Shown in pieces: positions 1-6,500 of a DNA stretch of 6,505 nucleotides. A program made the position numbers and the translations under genes. This DNA is from an uncultured Bacilli bacterium. Lineage in GTDB: Bacteria > Bacillota_I > Bacilli_A > RF39 > UBA660. Location: contig CAKOKM010000046.1 of the NCBI GenBank assembly GCA_934091015.1, positions 1 to 6,505 of the forward strand. Reading direction: 5' to 3'. Position 1 is the stretch's first letter. The number at the start of each line of letters is the position of its first letter. A model generated the notes under the pieces. The model had not been told where the DNA came from, ran no database searches, and worked only from the letters and a program-made list of their open reading frames with translations.

Positions 1-16
1 TTAATATACAACAAAT

Positions 17-60
17 AAAAAACGCGCTAGCCCTTATACTAAAAGGATTAGCGCATTTTT
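17..60. terminator. Palindromic hairpin flanked by A and T runs, possibly a bidirectional terminator
   Basis: The arms at 23-35 and 43-55 pair around a 7-nt loop. A run of six A (17-22) precedes the left arm and a run of five T (56-60) follows the right arm, so either strand gives a stem followed by a U run. Read on the minus strand the stem has one C-A mismatch (30/48) plus G-U pairs; read on the plus strand it has two C-A mismatches. The minus reading is therefore slightly better. It lies about 85 nt beyond the rsmG terminator, so it may serve a gene outside the window, for example a converging plus-strand gene ending near position 1, or act as a backup for rsmG readthrough. Which of these applies cannot be told from this window. 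Confidence 0.6.
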
Positions 61-144
61 GCTGTCAAACTCAAGTTGGTATTTATTTCAATGGAAAAAA
101 TTTAGTTTTTAGTTATTGATGTAAAAAGGTGTTAAAAAATCATT

Positions 145-190
145 TATAAAAAAGAAAAAAGCAAAGGCATTATAATAATACCTTTTGCTT
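145..190 (-). terminator. Intrinsic terminator after rsmG
   Basis: On the minus strand, two bases past the rsmG stop codon, a stem forms between 177-190 and 159-171 with a 5-nt loop, one bulged base and one G-U pair. It is followed by a T-rich tail (minus strand of about 145-160: six T, C, six T). This is a standard Rho-independent terminator. It marks the 3' end of the mnmE-mnmG-rsmG transcript. Confidence 0.85.
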
Positions 191-192
191 GT

Positions 193-897
193 TTATTTCA
201 GAGGTTTTTTGGTTATTTTATCGTAATTTCTTGGATAAATAGATGGTGTTTCATTTACTTTTGTTATTTTAATTAAAGTTCTTAGAGAACCTTCTTTTGG
301 TAAATTAAATTTTTGAATATCAGTTATTTCTCCACCTAGAATTTTAATACCTGATTTACTATTTTCTAATTCAGTACTTGCATCGGCTTTCATTAAAACT
401 AAATTACCACCTATTTTTAGAAATGGTATACATAATTCATCTAGAACGGGCATATTTGATACTGCTCTTGCGACAACTATGTCATATTTATTGCCTTTTT
501 TAAAGTAATTTTCAGCACGATCATTTATTACATTTATATCTGTTAATTTTAATTTGTTAATAACATATCTTTGAAATTCACTTTTTTTATTATTACTATC
601 TAATAAAGTTAATTTTAAATTAGGATATACTATTTTTATAACTATTCCGGGAAAACCGCCACCTGATCCAACATCTAGAACTGATAAATCTTTAGTTAAA
701 TCGATTATTTTAGTTAGGGTTAGTGAATCATAAAAGTGTTTTAAGTAAATGCTTTCTTTATCAGTAATAGCGGTTATATTGGTATGTTTGTTATAGTCAA
801 TTAAAATATTAGCATATTTTTCTAAAGATTCTAATTGAGTGTCAGTTAGGCTTATTCCTAATTTTGATAATTCACTTTTAAATTCTTCTTTATTCAT
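193..897 (-). CDS. rsmG: 16S rRNA (guanine-N7)-methyltransferase RsmG (GidB)
   Basis: RsmG uses S-adenosylmethionine to methylate N7 of a guanine in the 530 loop of 16S rRNA (G527 in E. coli numbering); in other bacteria its loss gives low-level streptomycin resistance. The 234-residue length is normal for the family. Visible signatures are the N-terminal YNKHTNITAI block (35-44), HFYDSL (54-59), the SAM-binding loop DVGSGGGFPG (75-84), DRAE (126-129), ARAVSNM (143-149) and the C-terminal YPR...KKPL element (221-233). It starts with ATG inside the end of mnmG, overlapping it by 8 bases, and its Shine-Dalgarno (AAGGA) lies within the mnmG coding sequence about 8 nt upstream. Translational coupling to mnmG is therefore likely. 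It is the last gene of its unit, closed by the terminator at 145-190. Confidence 0.97.
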   Translation of the reverse strand: MNKEEFKSELSKLGISLTDTQLESLEKYANILIDYNKHTNITAITDKESIYLKHFYDSLTLTKIIDLTKDLSVLDVGSGGGFPGIVIKIVYPNLKLTLLDSNNKKSEFQRYVINKLKLTDINVINDRAENYFKKGNKYDIVVARAVSNMPVLDELCIPFLKIGGNLVLMKADASTELENSKSGIKILGGEITDIQKFNLPKEGSLRTLIKITKVNETPSIYPRNYDKITKKPLK

Positions 898-2749
898 GAG
901 GATATTCCTTTTTTAAATAGATTGAAAGAACAGATATATCTACTGGGTTAACACCACTTATTCTTGATGCTTGTGCAATTGTTCTAGGATGAACTTGTTT
1001 TAATTTTATTCTTGCTTCACTAGCAAGATTCTTAACTTTATCATAATCAATATCTTCAGGTATTTCTTTTTCTTCAAGTTTTAATAACTTCTCTGCTTCT
1101 TGTTCTTCTTTAGCAATATATCCTTCATATTTAACAGCAAATGTGACTTGTTCTTTTACTTCATCGCTATAATCATTTGAAACTAAATTATTTTCAATTA
1201 ATAAATCTAATGTGATTTCAGGACGTTTTAATAATTCGTATAGACTTACTCCGCTATTTAAATTAACTATTTCTTTTAATGAAGTAGGTATTGTACTTGG
1301 GGTAATACGAGTTTCTTTTAGATAATTTAATAATGTTTGAATATTTGATAATTTTTTAAGTAAACGATTATGTTGTTCTTCAGATATTAAACCTACTTGA
1401 TAACCATAGTCTCTTAATCTAATATCAGCGTTATCATGTCTAAGTAATAAACGATATTCAGCACGTGATGTTAATAAACGATATGGTTCTTTGGTTCCTT
1501 TAGTTACTAAATCGTCAATTAAAACACCGATGTATGATTCGTTTCTTTTTAAGATTAGTGGTTCTTTTCCTTGTAATTTAAGTCCTGCATTAATTCCAGC
1601 AATTATACCTTGACCGGCTGCTTCTTCATATCCACTTGTTCCATTAATTTGTCCGGCAGTAAATAAATTATTAATTACTTTTGTTTCTAAAGATGGCTTT
1701 AATTGTAAGGGATTGATTGCATCATATTCAATAGCATAAGCATATTTTAATATTTTGGCATGTTCTAATCCAGGAAGACTATGAACCATTAATTCTTGAA
1801 CATCTTCTGGCATACTTGTTGAAAATCCTTGTAAGTAAATATCATCATAGTAAAGACTTTCTGGTTCTAAGAATAATTGATGTCTTTCTTTATCGGCAAA
1901 ACGGACTACTTTATCTTCAATTGATGGACAATATCTTGGGCCTATTCCTTCGGCATATCCACCATACATAGCAGATTTTTTTAAATTCTTTCTAATTATT
2001 TCATGAGTTTTTGGTGTTGTATAAACTATGTGACATTTGATTTGTTTGTCTTTATCATATAATGGGCCATTATCAAAACTGAATGTCCAATAACAATCAT
2101 CGTCGCTTTCTTCTTTTAATTTACTAAAATCGATTGTTGAACGATCTAATCTTTGAGGCGTTCCTGTTTTTAATCTTTGAATTTCAAAACCATAAGATTT
2201 TAAAACATTGCTTAAATTGTTAGAACGTTTTTCACCATGAGGTCCTTCTTCTTTACTGGTGCTTCCTACTAATATTTTGCTTCTTAGATATGTTCCTGTT
2301 GTTAAAATTAAAGCATCGCATAGTATTTCCGTATTATCTGCTAATATTATTCCTTTAATGGTATTATTTTCAACAATTAAATTTTCTACCATTCCTTCAA
2401 TTATGGTTAAATTTTCAAGTGAGTTTAGAGCTTTTAACATTTCTCTTGGATAAGTTATTTTATCACCTTGAGCACGGAGTGATCTTACTGCTGGACCTTT
2501 GGCATTATTAAGCATTTTAATTTGAATATGGGTTTTATCAGCTATTTTACCCATTAATCCACCTAAGGCATCTATCTCACGAACCACTATACCTTTAGCT
2601 GTTCCACCTATTGATGGATTGCACGGCATATCGGCTATATTTTTTATATTTGCAGTAACTAATGCGGTTTTTAGACCCATTTTGGCTGAAGCATTGGCTG
2701 CTTCACATCCAGCATGACCACCACCGACAACTATTACATCATATTTCAT
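890..2749 (-). CDS. mnmG: tRNA uridine-34 5-carboxymethylaminomethyl modification enzyme MnmG (GidA)
   Basis: MnmG is the FAD-dependent partner of MnmE. The complex installs the aminomethyl or carboxymethylaminomethyl group at C5 of wobble U34 in tRNAs that read two-codon boxes, using methylene-tetrahydrofolate and NADH. The 619 residues match the family length. The dinucleotide-binding loop VVGGGHAG (7-14) opens the protein, followed by PCNPSIGG (42-49, Cys43), the GYAEGIGPRYCPSIEDK block (264-280) carrying the second conserved cysteine (Cys274), FAD-site residues GQINGTSGYEEAAGQG (366-381), and EPYRLLTSRAEYRL (421-434). The C-terminal helical domain that contacts MnmE is complete. The ATG lies 9 nt after the mnmE stop, with the Shine-Dalgarno AAGGA about 7 nt upstream of it (its first bases belong to the mnmE TAA). 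This supports the start and co-transcription with mnmE. Confidence 0.98.
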   Translation of the reverse strand: MKYDVIVVGGGHAGCEAANASAKMGLKTALVTANIKNIADMPCNPSIGGTAKGIVVREIDALGGLMGKIADKTHIQIKMLNNAKGPAVRSLRAQGDKITYPREMLKALNSLENLTIIEGMVENLIVENNTIKGIILADNTEILCDALILTTGTYLRSKILVGSTSKEEGPHGEKRSNNLSNVLKSYGFEIQRLKTGTPQRLDRSTIDFSKLKEESDDDCYWTFSFDNGPLYDKDKQIKCHIVYTTPKTHEIIRKNLKKSAMYGGYAEGIGPRYCPSIEDKVVRFADKERHQLFLEPESLYYDDIYLQGFSTSMPEDVQELMVHSLPGLEHAKILKYAYAIEYDAINPLQLKPSLETKVINNLFTAGQINGTSGYEEAAGQGIIAGINAGLKLQGKEPLILKRNESYIGVLIDDLVTKGTKEPYRLLTSRAEYRLLLRHDNADIRLRDYGYQVGLISEEQHNRLLKKLSNIQTLLNYLKETRITPSTIPTSLKEIVNLNSGVSLYELLKRPEITLDLLIENNLVSNDYSDEVKEQVTFAVKYEGYIAKEEQEAEKLLKLEEKEIPEDIDYDKVKNLASEARIKLKQVHPRTIAQASRISGVNPVDISVLSIYLKKEYPHE

Positions 2750-2758
2750 TTTTATTCC

Positions 2759-4111
2759 TTACTTTCCTAAACAAAATTTTGAGAATAATTCATCTAATAA
2801 ATCATCTTTATATGTTGCACCTATTATTTCACCTAATGTTTCATAGGTATTTTTTAAATCAATTGTGAACATATCGATTGGAACATTCTCATAATTATTA
2901 TATATATTTTCTATCATATCTTTGGATTTAGTTATTAATGCGATTTGTCTTGCATTTGAAAGATATGTGTAATCTTCTTGTTCAATTTCATTAAGATTAA
3001 ATAATCTCTTTATTTCATTTTTTAAATTTGTTAAACCTTCATAATTTAAGGTATTACCTGTTACTATATTATAGTTAGATAATCTCTTTAAATCTAGTTT
3101 ATTATCTAAATCGTTTTTATTGATAAAGATGATGGATTGTTTTGATTGTAATTCATTGATTGTTTCTAAATCTTCACTAGTTAGTTCTTCATTATTATTT
3201 AGAACATAGATTATTAAATCGGCTTCGCCTATCATTTTTAAACTTTTTTCGACGCCTATTTGCTCGACGATATCGTTAGTTTTTCTGATTCCAGCAGTAT
3301 CGATGATGTTTAATATTATTCCATCTAAATTTATTTTGCCTTCTACTATATCTCTTGTTGTTCCAGGAATATTTGTAACTATTGCTTTTTCTTCTTCTAA
3401 TAATGCGTTTAATATACTACTTTTACCAACGTTTGGTTTACCAACTAACGCTACTGAGATACCATCTTTGATTATTTTACCATTTTTGGAATTTGATAAT
3501 AACTCATTTATTTTTGAATATACTTTATCTATTAAAGGCTTTAATGATTCTTTAGTATATTTTTCTCCTTCTTCGTATTCTGGATAATCGATGTTAACTT
3601 CAATATTTGCTTGGATATCCATTATGTCTTTACGAATATCATTTATTTTGTTAGATAAATTTTTTGTTACTCCATTAATAGCAAGTTTACGTGATTTTTC
3701 TGTTTGAGATGATATTAAATCACTGATTGATTCTGCTTCAACTAGGTCTATTCTACCATTTAAAAAGGCTCTTTTGGTAAATTCACCAGGCTCAGCTTGT
3801 ATGCAGCCATTTAATAAAAGTAATTCTAAAATTTTATTGGTTGTAGCAGGACCTCCATGAGAATTTATTTCAACTATATCTTCCATGGTAAATGTTTTTG
3901 GAGCTAGCATAACTGAAACTAACACTTCATCTATTATTTCTTTATTAGATACAATATGTCCATAGTGAATTGTATGGGTTGGAACTTTGGTAAGATCTTT
4001 TCCATCAAATAAATTATTAACTATTTTTATGGCATTTGGGCCACTAACTCTTATTATAGAAATGGCTCCTACACCTAAACTTGTAGATATTGCACATATA
4101 GTTGAATTCAT
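2759..4111 (-). CDS. mnmE: tRNA modification GTPase MnmE (TrmE)
   Basis: MnmE is a potassium-dependent GTPase that dimerises and works with MnmG on wobble uridine 34. Domains visible in 450 residues: an N-terminal tetrahydrofolate-binding domain (about 1-118, opening MNSTICAIST and including SHGGP at 84-88 and EPGEFTKRAFLNGR at 107-120), a helical domain, and an inserted G domain (about 215-375). Its motifs are P-loop GKPNVGKS (224-231; Asn227 matches the K-loop asparagine), GTTRD (250-254), DTAG (271-274) and NKND (331-334). The helical domain resumes and ends in FCLGK (446-450), with the family's catalytic Cys447 in place. It is preceded by its own extended -10 promoter and a weak purine-rich ribosome binding site (GAGAG). 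In most Bacillota mnmE directly follows jag; here an unknown gene lies between them. Confidence 0.98.
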   Translation of the reverse strand: MNSTICAISTSLGVGAISIIRVSGPNAIKIVNNLFDGKDLTKVPTHTIHYGHIVSNKEIIDEVLVSVMLAPKTFTMEDIVEINSHGGPATTNKILELLLLNGCIQAEPGEFTKRAFLNGRIDLVEAESISDLISSQTEKSRKLAINGVTKNLSNKINDIRKDIMDIQANIEVNIDYPEYEEGEKYTKESLKPLIDKVYSKINELLSNSKNGKIIKDGISVALVGKPNVGKSSILNALLEEEKAIVTNIPGTTRDIVEGKINLDGIILNIIDTAGIRKTNDIVEQIGVEKSLKMIGEADLIIYVLNNNEELTSEDLETINELQSKQSIIFINKNDLDNKLDLKRLSNYNIVTGNTLNYEGLTNLKNEIKRLFNLNEIEQEDYTYLSNARQIALITKSKDMIENIYNNYENVPIDMFTIDLKNTYETLGEIIGATYKDDLLDELFSKFCLGK

Positions 4112-4137
4112 GGTATCACTCTCTTTCTTTCGTGCGT

Positions 4138-4146
4138 ATTATATCA
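4138..4146 (-). promoter_or_regulatory. Extended -10 promoter for mnmE-mnmG-rsmG
   Basis: The minus strand reads TGATATAAT, a perfect TATAAT hexamer preceded by the TGN extension. It ends 26 nt before the mnmE ATG, giving a very short leader. No good TTGACA-like -35 is seen: the position 17 nt upstream falls in the T run of the preceding terminator. Recognition would have to rest on the extended -10. It lies directly downstream of the terminator at 4160-4181, so it would restart transcription for the tRNA-modification genes. Confidence 0.7.
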
Positions 4147-4159
4147 CACTTGAATAATT

Positions 4160-4181
4160 AAAAAAAGGATTAAATTAATCC
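4160..4181 (-). terminator. Short intrinsic terminator after the unknown gene
   Basis: On the minus strand GGATTA-ATT-TAATCC (4181-4167) forms a 6-bp stem with a 3-nt loop, followed by seven T (4166-4160). The stem is short and AT-rich, so termination may be partial. It starts about 20 nt past the TAG of the unknown gene and abuts the mnmE promoter region. Confidence 0.65.
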
Positions 4182-4201
4182 AATTATTTTATGAATTTAG
4201 A

Positions 4202-4894
4202 CTAATTCCTTTTAGTTTTTCGATGTTTAGGAACTGATATTTTTTTAGTTTTAGTGATGGCTCCTTCGTTATAACAATTAGCTAGTGCATCTTTATACAT
4301 CTTACCTATTTCGGCTAATTCGGGATTTGTTTCATTATTTGCTAAGTCTGTAACTGTCCTTGCTTGATGCATTACTTCTTTTGTATACCATTTTAGATCG
4401 AATAAGATGTTTTTAACTAAAAGTTCTTTTTTTAATATTTCGAGAAAATATGGAAATAAGCAATTTGTTTCGTCAAGATATTCGTTGCTTATTAGTTCTT
4501 TATTTAATATGATTAATTCTTCTCTATTTGTTAAATTTCTAAATTTATTTAAATCAATAGTACTTTCATCTAAATAGGCATATTTATTAGTTGATAATAC
4601 AAAATAATTGTCTTCATTAACTCTTATGGTTATAAAATTAGTATAATGTTTGTTATATTTTTTTGATAGAGCCTTTAAGTAATCATTTGTATTTAGTTTA
4701 ATATTATAAATTGGTTTTAATTTTTGGTATAGTTCTAATGCGTTTAGACTTTCTATTTTGGTATAAATTAAATCATTTGCTCTTGATAGATATTCATTAA
4801 TTGATGATATAAAATTGTTAACATCATAATTACCTCTATTAATTTCTTCTAATGTATCTTCTTTTAAGGTGATTGGTTTTAATAATAATTTCAT
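4202..4894 (-). CDS. Unrecognised 230-residue soluble protein with a basic C-terminal tail
   Basis: I do not recognise the family. The start is well supported: ATG with AAAGGA 7 nt upstream, an extended -10 promoter upstream of that, and a TAG stop followed by a terminator. There is no signal peptide or membrane segment. By eye it looks mostly helical (about 12-62 and 120-210), with a likely beta-hairpin around 86-108 (FITIRVNEDNYFVLSTNKYAYL region). There is one Trp (169) and two Cys (145, 207), with no obvious metal site, nucleotide-binding loop or catalytic motif. The last 16 residues (215-230) hold eight Lys/Arg plus one His and end KHRKTKRN, which could contact RNA or another polyanion; this is inference. 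Base composition looks like that of its neighbours. It occupies the normally tight jag-mnmE junction, framed by two near-identical terminator-promoter modules, so it seems to be transcribed on its own. Confidence 0.85.
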   Translation of the reverse strand: MKLLLKPITLKEDTLEEINRGNYDVNNFISSINEYLSRANDLIYTKIESLNALELYQKLKPIYNIKLNTNDYLKALSKKYNKHYTNFITIRVNEDNYFVLSTNKYAYLDESTIDLNKFRNLTNREELIILNKELISNEYLDETNCLFPYFLEILKKELLVKNILFDLKWYTKEVMHQARTVTDLANNETNPELAEIGKMYKDALANCYNEGAITKTKKISVPKHRKTKRN

Positions 4895-4918
4895 ATTATG
4901 GTCCTTTCCGATAAGTAT

Positions 4919-4927
4919 ATTATATCA
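4919..4927 (-). promoter_or_regulatory. Extended -10 promoter for the unknown gene
   Basis: The minus strand reads TGATATAAT, identical to the element before mnmE, 24 nt upstream of the ATG. No convincing -35 is visible; the expected position lies in the T run of the jag terminator. The strong Shine-Dalgarno GGAAAGGA lies between this promoter and the start codon. Confidence 0.7.
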
Positions 4928-4939
4928 TTTTTAAGCAAG

Positions 4940-4960
4940 AAAAAAATGATTAAATTAATC
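4940..4960 (-). terminator. Short intrinsic terminator overlapping the end of jag
   Basis: On the minus strand GATTA-ATT-TAATC (4960-4948) forms a 5-bp stem with a 3-nt loop, then A and seven T (4947-4940). The jag TAA stop codon (4957-4955) lies inside the hairpin, so a ribosome finishing jag would cover it; termination may depend on ribosome release. The stem is weak and some readthrough into the next gene is likely. Confidence 0.55.
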
Positions 4961-5566
4961 CTCTGTTGGTTTGATAATAACGTGTCTATTAGGTTCTTCA
5001 CCTTCAGAAATTGTAGTAATTCCCTTCATATTTGTTAAGCAATTATGAACAATTCTTCTTTCATATGAATTCATATTTTCCATTACTATCTCTTGTTTAG
5101 TATTTTTAACTTCTCTAGCTAAATTTTTAGCTAATCTTTCAATGTGAGTTATTTGTTTATCTTTGTAATTTTCAACATCAAGATTTAAATAAGGATAAAC
5201 TCCTATTTGATTATATACGTATTGTTTACAAATTGTTGCTAAGGCAGTTAGGTTTTTACCATCTTTTCCAATTAATATTGAATTATTGTCAGAAAACATT
5301 TTTATATTAATTTGTTTTTCTCTAATATTACTTTCAAATTTAACTTCTAATCCCATGTTGTTAATAGTTTCTTGTAGAAATTCTTTGATAGCGTTTTGAA
5401 CTTCAGTTAGTTTTACGATTGTAAATTTAACTGTATCGCTTTTTAAGAAACCGCCTTTGTTAATTTGTTTATGATATAAAATTTCATCTTCTGTTACATT
5501 TAAATCTGATAAAGCTTTTGCAAATACCTCATTTTCTTTTTTTCCTTCATATGAATATACTTCCAC
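4955..5566 (-). CDS. jag: RNA-binding protein Jag/KhpB (Jag-N, KH and R3H domains)
   Basis: Jag (KhpB, EloR in streptococci) is a cytoplasmic RNA-binding protein, usually encoded next to yidC; in streptococci it works with KhpA in cell elongation control. In order: a Jag-N domain (about 1-52, with KGGFL at 37-41), a KH domain (about 75-140, with the IGKDG loop, GxxG at 100-103), and an R3H domain (about 145-203) with R170-x3-H174 in YERRIVH and the typical ending SEGEEPNRHVIIKP. The 203 residues are close to B. subtilis Jag. The start codon is GTG, one base after the yidC TAA; no in-frame ATG exists in the Jag-N region, and the Jag-N domain begins at this GTG. Coupled translation with yidC is likely. 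A terminator overlaps its stop codon. Confidence 0.96.
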   Translation of the reverse strand: MEVYSYEGKKENEVFAKALSDLNVTEDEILYHKQINKGGFLKSDTVKFTIVKLTEVQNAIKEFLQETINNMGLEVKFESNIREKQINIKMFSDNNSILIGKDGKNLTALATICKQYVYNQIGVYPYLNLDVENYKDKQITHIERLAKNLAREVKNTKQEIVMENMNSYERRIVHNCLTNMKGITTISEGEEPNRHVIIKPTED

Positions 5567-5567
5567 T

Positions 5568-6500
5568 TTATTTTCTTCCCTTCATTATTATTAAATTTTG
5601 AATAACGTTAAATCCATTTGTTACAACCCAGTATAAGGCAATGGCAGTTGGCAAACTAAATGATGCAATTGTGATGAACACTAACATGAAGTATGTCATC
5701 ATTTTCATTTGTTTATCTTGTTCGGGATTACCACTTGTTTGAGTCATAGTATTTTTGAATGACAAATATGTTGTTAACATTATTAATAATAGTAACACGA
5801 TATAGTAATAATTTCCAGTTCTTAATCCGATTATTGGAGTTATACCTAAGTGATATGCACCTAAGGTTCCTTCAAAGATTGCTGGAATACGATTTATTGC
5901 TTCTAGGAATCCGAAGAATAATGGAAATTGAATTAATGAGATTAAACAACTTCCCATTGGGTTAATATTATATTTTTTGTAAATTTGTAACATTTCGGTA
6001 CTTTTCATAGTTAATGATTGTTGATCATTTTTGTTTTCATATTTCTTTTCTAGTCTAGCTAGTTCGGGACTTGCTTTTTTCATGTTTTCAGATTGTTTCA
6101 TTGTTTTAGCTGAAAATGGAACTAAGATAATTCTAATTAATAATCCAACAATCATCACTGATAAACCATAGTTACCAACAAAATTTCCAATTTTAATAAT
6201 TAAATAGGCAAGTGGCATTACAATTAATTGAACCCATAAACCACTATAAGTTTTAGAATCGTAAATTTTAATGTTTTCACATTCAGGTAAATCTTCTAAT
6301 TTAAATTCTAATTTATCTTCATATTGTTCATAAATAGATTTTAAATTTTCGTCTGTTGGTTTACATAATATATTTGATGGTAAACTTTGACCTGTTTCTT
6401 CGTTGATAACTCTTTTGTTATCATTATTTGATAAGTATTTAGTACAACCTGTTAATAAGAAACATAAGCTGACTAAAATTATGATGTACTTTTTTTTCAT
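5568..6500 (-). CDS. yidC: Membrane protein insertase YidC/SpoIIIJ (Oxa1 family), lipoprotein type
   Basis: YidC inserts membrane proteins, alone or with SecYEG. The 310-residue protein starts with a lipoprotein signal peptide: MKKK, a hydrophobic run, and the lipobox LTGC with Cys19 as the predicted lipidation site. An outside segment (about 20-85) with Cys46 and Cys74 follows, then a hydrophobic/amphipathic stretch (86-108) and five predicted membrane helices at about 112-130, 185-203, 231-248, 267-283 and 284-305. Arg123 in the first helix (LLIRIILVPFS) matches the conserved arginine of the hydrophilic groove. The positively charged loop at 131-183 ends in the family motif NPMGSCLISLIQFPLF (180-195). 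It is longer than B. subtilis SpoIIIJ, mostly because of the outside segment. The ATG is only 5 nt from the right edge, so its ribosome binding site and the expected upstream rnpA/rpmH are not visible. Confidence 0.96.
   Translation of the reverse strand: MKKKYIIILVSLCFLLTGCTKYLSNNDNKRVINEETGQSLPSNILCKPTDENLKSIYEQYEDKLEFKLEDLPECENIKIYDSKTYSGLWVQLIVMPLAYLIIKIGNFVGNYGLSVMIVGLLIRIILVPFSAKTMKQSENMKKASPELARLEKKYENKNDQQSLTMKSTEMLQIYKKYNINPMGSCLISLIQFPLFFGFLEAINRIPAIFEGTLGAYHLGITPIIGLRTGNYYYIVLLLLIMLTTYLSFKNTMTQTSGNPEQDKQMKMMTYFMLVFITIASFSLPTAIALYWVVTNGFNVIQNLIIMKGRK
5575..5583 (-). promoter_or_regulatory. Ribosome binding site of jag, within the end of yidC
   Basis: The minus strand reads GAAGGGAAG inside the last codons of yidC. 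The GAAGGG part is 11 nt before the GTG, a slightly long spacing. It supports the GTG start of jag and implies initiation by ribosomes finishing yidC. Confidence 0.6.

Larger units (their letters stand above)
4137..4181 (-). repeat. Terminator-promoter module, copy 2 (before mnmE)
   Basis: The 22 bases at 4160-4181 match 4940-4961 with a single difference (G4167 versus T4947). After a 13-nt unrelated spacer, a further 10 bases (4137-4146) match 4918-4927 exactly. The shared parts are the palindrome and T run of a terminator and the extended -10 element of a promoter. The two copies are about 780 bp apart, in the same orientation, and bracket the unknown gene. Direct duplication and reuse of a common terminator family are both possible. 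Confidence 0.7.
4918..4961 (-). repeat. Terminator-promoter module, copy 1 (before the unknown gene)
   Basis: This is the partner of 4137-4181: a 22-base terminator segment (4940-4961) with one mismatch to the other copy, a 12-nt unrelated spacer, then the identical 10-base extended -10 segment (4918-4927). The spacer and the flanking sequence on both sides differ between copies, so the similarity is confined to the functional elements. Confidence 0.7.

Noticed and set aside
17..60. Hairpin considered as a tRNA, small RNA or operator
   Set aside because: It has a single stem with flanking A and T runs and no cloverleaf; a terminator explains it more simply.
33..68. Perfect TTGACA on the minus strand (68-63) with TATAAG (38-33) downstream
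   Set aside because: The spacer is 24 nt, too long for a sigma-A promoter; the TAGTAT alternative (41-36) is also too far at 21 nt, and the -10 candidates fall in the loop of the 17-60 hairpin.
169..176. TATAAT hexamers on both strands near 169-176
   Set aside because: They lie at the loop of the rsmG terminator hairpin, have no -35 partner, and are expected by chance in such AT-rich sequence.
2259..2453. Plus-strand open frame of 64 codons
   Set aside because: It lies wholly inside mnmG on the opposite strand, has no supporting ribosome binding site seen, and its translation is a low-complexity shadow of the AT-rich gene.
2662..2868. Plus-strand open frame of 68 codons
   Set aside because: It overlaps the antisense of the mnmE-mnmG junction; the His/Leu/Phe-rich translation is typical of a shadow frame.
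3303..3587. Plus-strand open frame of 94 codons
   Set aside because: It is antisense to the G domain of mnmE, where conserved motifs fix the real frame.
5759..5965. Plus-strand open frame of 68 codons
   Set aside because: It is antisense to the membrane helices of yidC and has no independent support.
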